DNA from: Streptomyces brevispora | Lineage (GTDB): Bacteria > Actinomycetota > Actinomycetes > Streptomycetales > Streptomycetaceae | Assembly: GCF_007829885.1 (NCBI RefSeq) | Contig: NZ_VIWW01000001.1 | Location: 248,001-312,000 of the forward strand | DNA: 64,000 bases | Reading direction: 5' to 3' | Shown here: piece after piece, positions 55,394 through 64,000 of the stretch | How positions within the stretch are numbered: position 1 is the first letter of the stretch | How the letters are laid out: each line of letters starts with the position of its first letter | The notes under the pieces: model-generated | The model's database searches: none | Seen by the model: the letters and a program-made list of their open reading frames with translations, nothing else | Told to the model about the DNA's origin: nothing | Made by a program: the position numbers and the translations under genes

Positions 55394-55412
55394 GTAGGTT
55401 AGGCTCACCTTA
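55394..55412. promoter_or_regulatory. Iron box (DmdR/IdeR-type operator) between rpsD and the DUF2470 gene
   Basis: GTAGGTTAGGCTCACCTTA matches the 19-bp DmdR1/IdeR consensus TTAGGTTAGGCTCACCTAA at 17 of 19 positions. It lies 15 nt before the DUF2470 start and 18 nt from the rpsD start. Iron-loaded DmdR1 should repress from it. Confidence 0.8.
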
Positions 55413-55426
55413 CTCAAGGAGATCGC

Positions 55427-56260
55427 ATGTCTCGCCCTGGGAACACCACGCACGTCACGGACAGCACTGACAGTGTCGACGCACCTGAGGGCGTCGATAC
55501 GACGGAGGACCGATCAGATCGTGGTCAGCCGCGTCCCAGCGGGCTTGAAAACACTCGGATGCCGTCAGCAGCCGAGCGCACACGAACTCTCGTACAGAGT
55601 ACCTGCTCCGCGGCACTGCTCGTCCCCGGCCTCGACCCAGCGGGCTCGGACCCGCTGATGCCGTTGTCGCGCAGCGTGGGTCCGGACGGCGATCTCATCC
55701 TCGAACATCCCGCCGCTTCCCCGGCGGTACGGGCCGCGGCGCACGCCCAGGACGACGAACTGACGGCCGTACTGGAGATCACCGACGTGGCCCCGGTCTC
55801 CGTACCGCACCGCATCCGCGGCCGGGCCCGGGTCTTCGGACGGCTCACCACCGTACCCGGCATGGCAGGACCCGGCCGGATGCTGCTGAGGCTGGAGACG
55901 GGCGAGGCGTACGTCGACGACCTGTGGGGTGCTGAGCGCATCGGGCCGGAGGAGTTCCGGGACGCGTCCGCCGACCCGCTCGTCGACCATGAGACGGAGC
56001 TGCTGCAACATCTGCACACGGCGCACGGAGAGCAGCTGGGAACGTTGCGCGGGCTGCTCGGCAAGCGGGTCGCGTCCGGCTGCCCGGCACACCGGCCGGC
56101 CGTCGTGCCGGTCGCGCTGGACCGTCTCGGGCTGCGGGTGCGTCTGTGCGGGCGGGACGGAAGCTGCTTCGACGCCCGTTTCGATTTCCCCGAGCCGGTG
56201 CGCGATGTGGTCGAGCTGCGGCGCGCCATGCACACGCTCTTCGAAGCGGCCGCGCACTGA
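55427..56260 (+). CDS. DUF2470-domain protein, likely iron/heme-related
   Basis: The 277-residue protein has an N-terminal disordered stretch (1-60), a split-barrel-like middle ([19 protein letters not shown]) and a C-terminal DUF2470-type segment (about 185-277; [40 protein letters not shown]). DUF2470 is the domain of HugZ-type heme-handling proteins. The iron box just upstream suggests iron regulation. AAGGAG precedes ATG 55427. Its biochemical activity here is untested. Confidence 0.82.
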   Translation: MSRPGNTTHVTDSTDSVDAPEGVDTTEDRSDRGQPRPSGLENTRMPSAAERTRTLVQSTCSAALLVPGLDPAGSDPLMPLSRSVGPDGDLILEHPAASPAVRAAAHAQDDELTAVLEITDVAPVSVPHRIRGRARVFGRLTTVPGMAGPGRMLLRLETGEAYVDDLWGAERIGPEEFRDASADPLVDHETELLQHLHTAHGEQLGTLRGLLGKRVASGCPAHRPAVVPVALDRLGLRVRLCGRDGSCFDARFDFPEPVRDVVELRRAMHTLFEAAAH

Positions 56261-56287
56261 GGCTTCGAGACCTCTCGCGGATGCGGC

Positions 56288-57670
56288 CTATGCCTCGGAC
56301 GGGCCTGTGTCGCCGCCGGTGTCCGTGCGGCCGAGCCGCTCGCGGACCCGGTCCGCCACGTCCCCGTACCGCGCCTCGGCGCCGTACCGGGTGGGCAGGT
56401 AGTAGCGCTTGTCCCGGACGGCGTCCGGGGCGTACTGCTGGGCGGCGATACCGCCGGGGACGTCATGCGGATAGACATAGCCCTGTGCGTGGCCCAGCTT
56501 GGCGGCTCCCTTGTAATGGCCGTCGCGCAGATGGGCCGGGACGGGGCCGGCCAGGCCCTTGCGCACATCCTCCTGGGCGGCCGAGATCGCCATCGTCGCC
56601 GCGTTGGACTTGGGGGCGAGAGCCAGGGCGATGGTGGCATGGCTGAGAGTGAGCGCCGCCTCCGGGAAGCCGATCATCGCGACGGCCTGGGCCGCCGCGA
56701 CCGCGAGGGGCAGCGCCGTGGGGTCGGCGAGACCGATGTCCTCGCTGGCCGAGATCATCAGCCGCCGGGCGATGAACCGGGGGTCCTCCCCCGCCTCGAT
56801 CATCCGGGCCAGATAGTGCAGCGCGGCATCGACGTCCGAGCCGCGGATCGACTTGATCAGCGCACTCGCCACGTCGTAGTGCTGGTCCCCGTCCCGGTCG
56901 TACTTCACCGCCGCGCGGTCGACGGTCTCCTCCAGGGTCAGGAGCGTGATCTCCTTCTCCTGCTTCGACAGCGCCGCACCGGCCGCCGCCTCCAGAGCCG
57001 TCAGCGCACGGCGCGCGTCGCCCCCCGCGATGCGCAGCAGATGCTCCTCGGCGTCCTTGGGCAGGGTCACCGCGCCACCGAGTCCCCGCTCGTCGCCCAA
57101 GGCCCGGCGCAGCAGATCGCGCAGGTCGTCGTCGGTCAGTGACTCCAGGGTCAGCAGCAGCGAGCGCGAGAGCAGCGGGGAGATGATCGAGAAGTACGGA
57201 TTCTCGGTGGTGGCCGCGATCAGCGTCACCCAGCGGTTCTCCACGGCCGGGAGCAGCGAATCCTGCTGCGCCTTGGAGAAGCGGTGGATCTCGTCCAGGA
57301 AGAGAACGGTTTCCTTGCCGTAGCCGCCGGTGGCGCGGCGGGCGCCCTCGATGACCGCCCGCACTTCCTTGACCCCCGCGGTGATCGCGGAGAGCTCGAC
57401 GAACCGCTTGTGGGTGGCCTTGCTGACCACGTAGGCCAGAGTCGTCTTCCCGATGCCGGGCGGACCCCACAGGATCACCGACGAGGGGCCCGCCGGTCCC
57501 CCGCTCCCCTCGCCGACGAGACGACGCAGCGGCGAGCCCGGCTTGAGCAGATGCTGCTGGCCGACGACCTCGTCGAGGGTACGGGGCCGCATCCGGACAG
57601 CGAGGGGGCTGCTGGACGGGTCCTTCTCCTGGCGGTCTTCGGCTGCTGCGGTAAAGAGGTCGGGCTCCAC
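56288..57670 (-). CDS. rarA: Replication-associated recombination ATPase RarA/MgsA
   Basis: The 460-residue AAA+ ATPase has Walker [13 protein letters not shown], Walker [14 protein letters not shown], and [18 protein letters not shown]. RarA loads at stalled forks to aid their repair. The C-terminal part ([42 protein letters not shown]) is the family tetramerisation region. Confidence 0.95.
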   Translation of the reverse strand: MEPDLFTAAAEDRQEKDPSSSPLAVRMRPRTLDEVVGQQHLLKPGSPLRRLVGEGSGGPAGPSSVILWGPPGIGKTTLAYVVSKATHKRFVELSAITAGVKEVRAVIEGARRATGGYGKETVLFLDEIHRFSKAQQDSLLPAVENRWVTLIAATTENPYFSIISPLLSRSLLLTLESLTDDDLRDLLRRALGDERGLGGAVTLPKDAEEHLLRIAGGDARRALTALEAAAGAALSKQEKEITLLTLEETVDRAAVKYDRDGDQHYDVASALIKSIRGSDVDAALHYLARMIEAGEDPRFIARRLMISASEDIGLADPTALPLAVAAAQAVAMIGFPEAALTLSHATIALALAPKSNAATMAISAAQEDVRKGLAGPVPAHLRDGHYKGAAKLGHAQGYVYPHDVPGGIAAQQYAPDAVRDKRYYLPTRYGAEARYGDVADRVRERLGRTDTGGDTGPSEA

Positions 57671-57753
57671 GTTTTGAAGCCTATGTCACCGCACCGACAT
57701 CCCTGCCTGGCCCCGGTGGGACCTGATGGGACCCGGCGACACGAGAGGTCCGC

Positions 57754-58389
57754 TCAGCTGGTCCAGAAGTCCCACCAGCGGGTCAGGATCAGCATGCCGA
57801 TGATGCCGATCCACAGGACCGGCGGCACCCAGTGGAACTCGGTCAGGCCGTTGCGCAGCCAGTTCGGCGCGGGGATGATCCGGTGCTTGATGTTGTGCGT
57901 GGTGACGTAGCAGAACATGAAGATCGTGGCGACCCAGGCCAGGCAGCACCACAGGCAGAGGGAGTTGATGCTGTAGAGCGACTGGTACTGGAGCCAGGTG
58001 CAGAAGCCGACGCCGAACAGGGTGCCGGCGTTCATCCCCAGCCAGTACCAGCTGCGGAAGCGGGCTCCGGCGAGCAGCGCCAGGCCGATGCCGATGATCA
58101 CGGGGTAGGTGGCCAGACCGAGCATCGGGTTGGGGAAGCCGAAGGCCGACGCCTGCTCGCTCTTCATGATGTTGCCGCAGGCCACCACGGGGTTGAGGCT
58201 GCAGCCCGGGGTGAAGCTGGGGTCCTCGAGGAGCTTGAACTTGTCGATCGTGATGACCCACGCGGCAAGGAGTCCGGCAGCACCCGTGATCACCAGCAGC
58301 AGTGCGAAGGCGCGGCCCGCGCCGATGGTTCTCTTCCCGCCGTCCTCGTCCTGGTCGGCAGAGGGATGGTCAACCGCTGCAGTCGTCAT
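57754..58389 (-). CDS. Vitamin K epoxide reductase family protein
   Basis: The 211-residue membrane protein has about five helices. The VKOR thiols are in FTPGCSLNPVVACGNIM (shuttle Cys pair) and SLCLWCCLAWV (CxxC active site). Bacterial VKOR reoxidises DsbA-like proteins for disulfide formation outside the cell, replacing DsbB. This fits a secretory organism with Cys-rich exported proteins such as the SapA-like one. A candidate imperfect palindrome CCATGC-TGG-GCATGG (58413-58427) lies upstream. Confidence 0.9.
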   Translation of the reverse strand: MTTAAVDHPSADQDEDGGKRTIGAGRAFALLLVITGAAGLLAAWVITIDKFKLLEDPSFTPGCSLNPVVACGNIMKSEQASAFGFPNPMLGLATYPVIIGIGLALLAGARFRSWYWLGMNAGTLFGVGFCTWLQYQSLYSINSLCLWCCLAWVATIFMFCYVTTHNIKHRIIPAPNWLRNGLTEFHWVPPVLWIGIIGMLILTRWWDFWTS

Positions 58390-58762
58390 ATCGCCATTCC
58401 GTCACTGAGTAGCCATGCTGGGCATGGTCATTGTGCCGTACCGCTCCACCGGTCTTCCGTTCGATGAACATAAAGGTGCGCGGTGAACGGGCGCGCACGA
58501 GCACCGGCGTTGAGATCCTTCAGGGCCGTCCCAGCAGCGGCGGGGGGACGGTCTCCGCCCGCGGCCGGGCTTCGGCCTCCGCTGACGCTCTTCGGCCGGA
58601 ATCGTCCAGAATCGTCCGGCAGGATGAATCCGCGCCCGCGGAGTTGACGGTACGGACGGCGGTGACGAACGCGTCGGCATGTCCGCCGGCACCTCTGCCC
58701 GCCGTGACTGTCGGCCTTCGGGTGGAGGGTACGGGCGGAGAGTACGGGCCGGGGCCGAGCGA
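58390..58762. other. 373-bp intergenic DNA without a gene
   Basis: Between the VKOR start and the hisS terminator I see no coding frame with good features. There is a palindrome at 58413-58427 near the VKOR start and a repeated AATCGTCC near 58605-58620. VKOR's promoter should lie here. Confidence 0.5.
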
Positions 58763-58814
58763 CCCATCCCGGTCGCGGGCGGACGGAGCACCGCCCGCCT
58801 GCGACCGGGATGGG
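58763..58814 (-). terminator. hisS terminator
   Basis: CCCATCCCGGTCGC (58763-58776) pairs perfectly with GCGACCGGGATGGG (58801-58814), and an inner GGGCGG/CCGCCC stem continues it. It lies 4 nt after the hisS stop. Confidence 0.88.
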
Positions 58815-58817
58815 AAA

Positions 58818-60080
58818 CTACGCGAGGCGCGTCCGGATCACCTCGGTGACATCGGCCAGGGCCACGGCCGTCTGCTCGCCGGACTCCATGTCCTTCAGCT
58901 GCACGACGCCCTCGGCCAGGTCGCGCTCGCCGGCCACGACGGTGAACCGCGCACCCGACCGGTTGGCGCTCTTCATCGCGCCCTTGAGACCACGGCCCCC
59001 GAACGCGAAGTCCGCGGCCACGCCCTCGCGGCGCAGCCGCGTGACGATGCCGAACAGCTCGCGCCGCGCCTCCTCGCCGAGCGGAACGGCGAAGACGCTG
59101 GTGGTCGAGGGCAGTTCGAGCTCGACGCCCTCCGCCTCCAGGGCGAGCACCGTGCGGTCCACGCCGAGCGCCCAGCCCACCGACGGGAGCGCCGGGCCAC
59201 CGATCATCTCGGACAGGCCGTCGTACCGGCCGCCGCCGCCGACCGCCGACTGCGAGCCCAGTCCGTCGTGGACGAACTCGAAGGTGGTGCGGGTGTAGTA
59301 GTCGAGCCCGCGGACGAGCTTCTCGTCGTCCTCGTACACCACACCAGCCGCGTTGAGCAGGTCCCGCACCTCCTCGTGGTACGCCTTGCAGGCGTCGCAG
59401 AGGTAGTCGCGCAGCACCGGGGCGCCGGTCAGCTGCTTCTGGACCTCGGGGCGCTTGTCGTCGAGGACCCGGAGCGGGTTGATCTCGATGCGGCGGCGGG
59501 TCTCCTCGTCCAGGTCGAGCTCGCGCAGGAAGCCCTGGAGCGCGTCACGGTAGACGGGCCGGCACTCCTTGTCGCCCAGCGAGTTCAGCAGGATGCGGAA
59601 TTCACGCAGACCCAGGGTGCGGTACGCCTGGTCGGCCAGGATGATCAGTTCGGCGTCCAGGATCGGGTCCTCGGCCCCGATGGCCTCGGCGCCGACCTGC
59701 GAGAAGTGGCGGTAACGGCCCTTCTGCGGGCGCTCGTAGCGGTAGTACGAGCCGGAGTACCAGAGCTTGACCGGCAGGTTGCCGAGCTTGTGGAGGTTGG
59801 CCTCCAGGGCGGCCCGCAGCACGGACGCGGTGCCCTCGGGGCGCAGGGCCAGCTCGTCGCCGCCCTTGGTGGTGAGGGTGTACATCTCCTTGCTCACGAT
59901 GTCGGTGGACTCACCGACGCCTCGGGAGAAGAGGGCGACGTCCTCGAAGCCGGGGGTCTCGATGTAGCCGTAGCCGGAGCTCTTCAGCGGTGCGGAGATC
60001 GCCTCTCGCACCGCGAGGTACTTCGCGGAGTCGGGCGGGGTCAGGTCGTACGTGCCCTTGGGGGCCTTGAAGGTGCTCAC
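58818..60080 (-). CDS. hisS: Histidyl-tRNA synthetase
   Basis: The 420-residue class II enzyme charges tRNA-His. Motif 2 is in [20 protein letters not shown], the histidine-specific loop in [15 protein letters not shown] and motif 3 near [24 protein letters not shown] 60080 ([13 protein letters not shown]) is the start; the frame runs further but is not conserved. It is separated from the MBL gene by 13 nt. Confidence 0.97.
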   Translation of the reverse strand: MSTFKAPKGTYDLTPPDSAKYLAVREAISAPLKSSGYGYIETPGFEDVALFSRGVGESTDIVSKEMYTLTTKGGDELALRPEGTASVLRAALEANLHKLGNLPVKLWYSGSYYRYERPQKGRYRHFSQVGAEAIGAEDPILDAELIILADQAYRTLGLREFRILLNSLGDKECRPVYRDALQGFLRELDLDEETRRRIEINPLRVLDDKRPEVQKQLTGAPVLRDYLCDACKAYHEEVRDLLNAAGVVYEDDEKLVRGLDYYTRTTFEFVHDGLGSQSAVGGGGRYDGLSEMIGGPALPSVGWALGVDRTVLALEAEGVELELPSTTSVFAVPLGEEARRELFGIVTRLRREGVAADFAFGGRGLKGAMKSANRSGARFTVVAGERDLAEGVVQLKDMESGEQTAVALADVTEVIRTRLA

Positions 60081-60093
60081 GATTTCGCTCTCG

Positions 60094-60780
60094 TCACATT
60101 CCTCGTCGGGGCGCGTCCATACCGTGCAGATACGGATTGGTGGCGCGCTCGCGGCCGATGGTCGTCTGGGGGCCGTGGCCGGACAGCACCACGGTCGAGT
60201 CGTCGAGCGGCAGGCACACACGGGCCAGCGACTCGAGCAGCTCGGCGTGGTCGCCGCCGGGCAGGTCGGTACGTCCGACGGAGCCGGCGAAGAGCAGGTC
60301 GCCCGAGAAGAGGACCTGCGGAACCTCCGCGGCCTCGGGCATCCTGAACGTCACCGACCCCTTGGTATGGCCGGGCGCGTGCGAGACACCGAACTCCAGA
60401 CCGGCCAGCATCAGCCGGGCGCCGTCGCTCAGCTCCTTGACGTCGTCCGGCTCCCCCACCGTCAGCTCGCCCATGAGCGGCATCCCGATGGAGCGGCCGA
60501 GGGCCTTCTCCGGGTCGCTCATCATGTAGCGGTCCTCGGGGTGGATCCAGGCAGGGACGTCGTGCGCGCCGCACACCGGGACGACCGAGGCGACGTGGTC
60601 GATGTGGCCGTGGGTGAGCACGACGGCGACGGGCTTCAGCCGATGCTTCCTCAGCGTTTCCTCGACCCCGGACGCGGCCTGGTGGCCCGGGTCGATGATC
60701 ACGCACTCCTCACCTGCGGCGGGGGCGACCAGGTAACAGTTGGTCCCCCAGGCCCCGGCGGGGAACCCGGCAATGAGCAC
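60094..60780 (-). CDS. MBL-fold metallohydrolase (glyoxalase II-like)
   Basis: The 228-residue protein has the metal motif [11 protein letters not shown] (HxHxDH), [33 protein letters not shown] and [11 protein letters not shown], all ligands intact. These hydrolyse thioesters or similar bonds; the exact substrate is unknown. It precedes hisS in the same unit. Confidence 0.9.
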   Translation of the reverse strand: MLIAGFPAGAWGTNCYLVAPAAGEECVIIDPGHQAASGVEETLRKHRLKPVAVVLTHGHIDHVASVVPVCGAHDVPAWIHPEDRYMMSDPEKALGRSIGMPLMGELTVGEPDDVKELSDGARLMLAGLEFGVSHAPGHTKGSVTFRMPEAAEVPQVLFSGDLLFAGSVGRTDLPGGDHAELLESLARVCLPLDDSTVVLSGHGPQTTIGRERATNPYLHGMDAPRRGM

Positions 60781-60928
60781 GATCGTCCTTAATGGTCGTC
60801 CGACGAGGGGTTGCGGCTGCGAGGTCGCAGCAGTTCAGAGCCTACCGGCGCTCCTCATTCCACAGCTAACCCATATACGGTACGGGGCAACTCAGGCCCG
60901 ATCACACGACGTACAAGGAGATCACCCG

Positions 60929-61717
60929 GTGGTCAGCAGCGATCAGCGGCGGCGGCAGCTCGCCAGGGAGAAGTTCGAGCGGCAGCAGCAGCGTCGGGAG
61001 GAGGCTCGCCACCGGACGCGGCGGCTGACGGTCATCATCACCTCCGCGGTGGCCGTGGTGGCCGTCATAGGCGGCGTCACGTACTTCGCCACCGGCGACG
61101 ACGGCAAGAAGGACAAGACCGATTCGGCCGCGAGCGCGAGCCCGTCGGCGTCCCCCTCGGCGAGCGAGAAGAGTGCGCCCGAGCCGGCGATGAAGATCGA
61201 CAAGAAGGCGAAGTACACCCTGTCGCTCAAGACGAGCCAGGGCGACATCGCGTTCACGATGGACGCGGCGAAGACCCCGCACACCGCGAACTCCTTCAAG
61301 TCGCTCGCCGACAAGAACTTCTTCGACGGCACGAAGTGTCACCGGCTGACCACGGAGGGGATTTTCGTCCTCCAGTGCGGCGACCCGAAGGGTGACGGCA
61401 CCGGCGGTCCGGGCTACACGATTCCGGACGAGAACCTGACCGCGCTCGGCAAGGCCGGCAAGGACGGCACGGTGACCTACCCGGCGGGCACGGTGGCGAT
61501 GGCCAACACCGGCCAGGCGCACACCGGCGGCAGCCAGTTCTTCCTCGTCTACAAGGACAGCAAACTGCCGCCCACCTACACGCCGTTCGGCACGATGGAC
61601 GAGGCGTCGCTGAAGGCCGTCAAGGACGTCGGCAAGGCGGGTGTCACCGGCGGCGCCGCCGACGGTGCGCCGAAGAAGGCCGTGAACATCTCGAAGGCGA
61701 CCGTCGACAAGGCGTGA
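60929..61717 (+). CDS. Membrane-anchored cyclophilin-type peptidyl-prolyl isomerase
   Basis: The 262-residue protein starts with a long charged cytosolic stretch (QRRRQLAREKFERQQQRREE), then a membrane helix (about 36-55, VIITSAVAVVAVIGGVTYFA), a Ser/Ala-rich linker, and an extracellular cyclophilin domain. TPHTANSFKSLADKNFFDG, MANTGQAHTGGSQFFLVY and the F of FGTMDEASL are typical. It likely folds secreted proteins. RBS AAGGAG precedes GTG 60929. Confidence 0.92.
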   Translation: MVSSDQRRRQLAREKFERQQQRREEARHRTRRLTVIITSAVAVVAVIGGVTYFATGDDGKKDKTDSAASASPSASPSASEKSAPEPAMKIDKKAKYTLSLKTSQGDIAFTMDAAKTPHTANSFKSLADKNFFDGTKCHRLTTEGIFVLQCGDPKGDGTGGPGYTIPDENLTALGKAGKDGTVTYPAGTVAMANTGQAHTGGSQFFLVYKDSKLPPTYTPFGTMDEASLKAVKDVGKAGVTGGAADGAPKKAVNISKATVDKA

Positions 61718-61814
61718 GCCCGGCGGGCCCGGCATGATCCGCACGACAGGCACCGGGCGCGGGGCCGGATAATTTCGGCCGCGCGGAGTGCGGACAGCCG
61801 GGTGGCCCGTCGCC

Positions 61815-61914
61815 TAGATTGACGTTGTGCAGGGCGGGCGCTGCCCGCCCCAGGAAACTGTGGACGATGCCAGGGGGGTGAACCCTCTCGCGGGCATCAG
61901 GTGGAGGAGGCGCT
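61815..61914 (+). ncRNA. Candidate structured leader of the DUF349 gene
   Basis: A TAGATT (61815-61820) could be a -10 element. Three hairpins follow: GGGCGGGC-GCT-GCCCGCCC (61832-61850), CAG-GAAA-CTG with a GNRA tetraloop (61851-61860), and GATGCC...GGCATC with an inner AGGGGG/CCCTCT stem and a 4-nt bulge (61866-61898). The GGAGGAGG ribosome site follows at once. No Rfam family comes to mind. Confidence 0.4.
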
Positions 61915-63144
61915 GTGAGCAGCGACCCGTGGGGCCGTGTCGATGAGACAGGCACCGTGTACGTGCGTACAGCCGACGGCGAGCAGGTCGTCGGATCGTG
62001 GCAGGCCGGTTCTCCGGCGGAGGCCCTGGCCTACTTCGAGCGCAAGTACGAGGGCATTGTGGTCGAGATCGGCCTCCTCGAGCGGCGGGTGAAGACCACC
62101 GATCTGTCCGCGAAGGACGCGACGACGGCCATCGAGCATCTGCGTGCGCAGGTGGACGAGCACCATGCCGTCGGCGACCTCGACGCGCTGCGCAAGCGGC
62201 TGGACGCCCTGGTGGCGACGGTCGACTCGCGGCGCGAGGAGCGCAAGGCCCAGAAGGCGAAGCAGACCGACGAGGCGAAGCACGCCAAGGAGGCGCTGGT
62301 CGTCGAGGCCGAGGAACTGGCGCAGAGCGAGCAGTGGCGTTCCGCGGGCGAGCGGCTGCGTGCGCTCGTCGACACGTGGAAGGGCCTGCCGCGGCTCGAC
62401 CGCAAGTCGGACGACGAGCTGTGGCACCGCTTCTCGCATGCGCGCTCGGCGTTCTCCAAGCGCCGCAAGGCCCACTTCGCCTCGCTGGACGCCCAGCGCG
62501 AGGAGGCCCGCAGGGCCAAGGAGAAGCTGGTCGTCGAGGCCGAGTCGCTGTCCCGCTCCTCGGACTGGGGCACGACGGCCGCCCGTTACCGCGACCTGAT
62601 GACGGAGTGGAAGGCCGCGGGCCGCGCCCAGCGCGAGGCCGAGGACGATCTGTGGAACCGTTTCCGCGGTGCCCAGGACGTCTTCTTCGCCGCCCGTAGC
62701 GAGGTCTTCGCCGAGCGGGACGCGGAGCAGAGCGAGAACCTCAAGCTCAAGGAGGAGCTCGCGGCCGAGGCCGAGAAGCTGGTGCCGGTGAAGGACCTGA
62801 AGGCATCCAGGGCGGCGTTCCGGTCCCTCAACGAGCGCTGGGAGGCCATCGGCCACGTGCCGCGTGACGACCGCCCGAAGGTCGAGGGGCGGATGCACAC
62901 GGTGGAGCGGGCGCTCCAGGAGGCCGAGGAGTCGGAGTGGCGCCGGACCAACCCGGAGGCACGCGCCCGTGCCGCGGGTCTGACCGGGCAGCTCCAGTCG
63001 GCCGTGGACAAGCTGCGTACCCAGATCGACGCGGCGCGCGCCTCGGGCAACAACTCCCGTGCGGACAAGCTCGCCCGCGAGCTGGAGGGCCGGCAGGCGC
63101 TCCTGGACCAGGCTCTGAAGGGCCTGGAGGAGTTCGGCGGCTGA
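61915..63144 (+). CDS. DUF349 coiled-coil protein
   Basis: The 409-residue protein has several DUF349 repeats (about 115-185, 190-260, 265-340), with W-x(5)-R patterns such as SEQWRSAGERLRALVDTWKG and SSDWGTTAARYRDLMTEWKA. It is almost all helical. The GTG 61915 has GGAGGAGG 4 nt upstream. The family is cytosolic and its molecular function is not established. It is adjacent to relA in actinobacteria, which may suggest a link to the stringent response; that is inference. Confidence 0.9.
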   Translation: MSSDPWGRVDETGTVYVRTADGEQVVGSWQAGSPAEALAYFERKYEGIVVEIGLLERRVKTTDLSAKDATTAIEHLRAQVDEHHAVGDLDALRKRLDALVATVDSRREERKAQKAKQTDEAKHAKEALVVEAEELAQSEQWRSAGERLRALVDTWKGLPRLDRKSDDELWHRFSHARSAFSKRRKAHFASLDAQREEARRAKEKLVVEAESLSRSSDWGTTAARYRDLMTEWKAAGRAQREAEDDLWNRFRGAQDVFFAARSEVFAERDAEQSENLKLKEELAAEAEKLVPVKDLKASRAAFRSLNERWEAIGHVPRDDRPKVEGRMHTVERALQEAEESEWRRTNPEARARAAGLTGQLQSAVDKLRTQIDAARASGNNSRADKLARELEGRQALLDQALKGLEEFGG

Positions 63145-63166
63145 CGCCCGGCTTGCCGGTTGCTTC

Positions 63167-63207
63167 GTGAAGGGTCCCCTCCGCCACCGGCGGAGGGGAC
63201 CCTTCAC
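63167..63207. terminator. Terminator after DUF349 gene
   Basis: A perfect 19-bp stem (GTGAAGGGTCCCCTCCGCC and complement) closes a 3-nt loop, 22 nt after the stop. It may act on both strands. Confidence 0.88.
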
Positions 63208-63236
63208 ATGGTGGACGGGGTCGGTGCGGCGCACCG

Positions 63237-63266
63237 CAGCCCCCCGCGTGTGCACGCGAGGGGCTG
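63237..63266 (-). terminator. Hairpin downstream of relA
   Basis: CAGCCCC-C-CGCGTG and CACGCG-A-GGGGCTG pair around TG, with one C/A mismatch, 22 nt after the relA stop. It stands next to the preceding terminator as a back-to-back pair. Confidence 0.75.
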
Positions 63267-63288
63267 GAGGGCCGGTGGACGGCCTGGG

Positions 63289-64000
63289 TCAGGGCCGGCG
63301 GGCCGATGTCACCCGGTAGACGTCGTAGACGCCCTCCACGCTGCGTACGGCCTTCAGGACATGGCCGAGGTGCTTCGGGTCGCCCATCTCGAAGGTGAAG
63401 CGCGAGGTGGCCACCCGGTCGCGGGAGGTCTGCACGGCCGCGGACAGGATGTTGACGTGCTGGTCGGACAGGATCCGCGTGACGTCCGAGAGGAGCCTGG
63501 AGCGGTCCAGTGCCTCGACCTGGATGGCCACGAGGAACACCGAGGACTGGGTGGGCGCCCATTCGACCTCAAGGATCCGCTCCGGCTGCTGCGAGAGCGA
63601 GTCGACGTTGACGCAGTCCGCACGGTGGACGGAGACTCCGCTGCCCCGGGTCACGAACCCGATGATCGGGTCACCGGGAACGGGCGTACAACAGCGGGCC
63701 AGCTTGACCCAGACGTCCTCGACGCCCTTGACGACCACGCCCGGATCCGCCTTGGCGCGGCGCTTGTTGCGTCCGTGCGAGGGCGGGGAGCTCTCCGCCA
63801 GGTCCTCGTTGGCCGCGTCCTCGCCGCCCAGCGCCTGCACCAGCTTCTGCACGACGCCGGCCGCCGCCACATGCCCCTCGCCGATCGCGGCGTACAGGGA
63901 CGAGATGTCGGGATAGCGCATCTCGTGGGCCAGGGTGACCAGTGAGTCGCCCGTCAGGATCCGCTGGATCGGCAGATTCTGCTTGCGCATGGCCCGCGCG
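63289..64000 (-). CDS. relA: RelA/SpoT-family (p)ppGpp synthetase/hydrolase, C-terminal part only
   Basis: The frame is open to the right edge, so only the C-terminal ~236 residues are visible. The zinc-finger/RIS domain contains [20 protein letters not shown], and an ACT domain ends the protein (about the last 75 residues, [20 protein letters not shown]). These regulate ppGpp synthesis by binding the ribosome and amino acids. The catalytic HD and synthetase domains lie outside the window. Confidence 0.95.
   Translation of the reverse strand, partial: ARAMRKQNLPIQRILTGDSLVTLAHEMRYPDISSLYAAIGEGHVAAAGVVQKLVQALGGEDAANEDLAESSPPSHGRNKRRAKADPGVVVKGVEDVWVKLARCCTPVPGDPIIGFVTRGSGVSVHRADCVNVDSLSQQPERILEVEWAPTQSSVFLVAIQVEALDRSRLLSDVTRILSDQHVNILSAAVQTSRDRVATSRFTFEMGDPKHLGHVLKAVRSVEGVYDVYRVTSARRP

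Noticed and set aside
57700..60900. T-box leaders before hisS or alaS
   Set aside because: Upstream sequence is coding or too short, and no T-box bulge sequence was seen.
61815..61914. RNase P or 6S RNA-like element in the DUF349 leader
   Set aside because: The segment is too short, lacks conserved RNase P cores, and ends directly at a ribosome site, so a leader is more likely.

Overview
The window is high-GC actinobacterial DNA, almost certainly a Streptomyces chromosome. It carries bldD, the streptomycete integration host factor sIHF, a SapA-like secreted protein, GTG starts and long GC-rich hairpin terminators. From memory, the gene order from the GuaB1-type IMPDH-like gene to relA matches the S. 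coelicolor SCO1461-SCO1513 neighbourhood. That comparison is recall, not a computed alignment.

Region 1 (1-12000) is the variable part. It holds a giant Ycf48/BNR-repeat propeller protein running off the left edge and an MFS transporter. Next come a CitA/DpiB-like kinase without its sensor half and an intact response regulator. A head-to-head GNAT/FAH pair has lost both N-termini, which looks like a deletion scar. Last is a minus-strand catabolic cluster: aldehyde dehydrogenase, Lrp/AsnC regulator, nitrilase-superfamily amidohydrolase and flavin amino-acid oxidase.

Region 2 (12000-27200) is mostly core: guaB1, an inserted orphan terpene synthase, a SorC-type sugar regulator, rpe, rsmB, fmt, a small HTH protein, an ATPase-dead priA, metK, coaBC, rpoZ, gmk and sIHF.

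Region 3 (27300-37400) is the pyrimidine operon pyrR-pyrB-pyrC-(PH-like membrane protein)-carA-carB-pyrD-pyrF on the minus strand. Its cistrons are tightly overlapped. A candidate PyrR-binding leader overlaps the pyrR Shine-Dalgarno, a hairpin sits between carB and pyrD, and a U-tract terminator closes the operon. Divergent from it is bldD, whose promoter carries two abutting BldD boxes.

Region 4 (38200-51900) runs nusB, efp, a divergent M24 peptidase, a P-loop protein, then aroQ, aroB and aroK (the last two in one uninterrupted frame), aroC, a SapA-like gene, aroE, mltG, ruvX, alaS and two small membrane or envelope proteins.

Region 5 (52300-64000) holds a large NB-ARC-like ATPase regulator, then rpsD and a DUF2470 gene sharing a 51-bp divergent spacer with a near-consensus iron box. 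After these come rarA, a VKOR-family protein, hisS, an MBL-fold hydrolase, a membrane-anchored cyclophilin, a DUF349 protein with a structured leader, and the C-terminal part of relA cut by the right edge. No rRNA, tRNA, IS element, prophage or CRISPR array was recognised.
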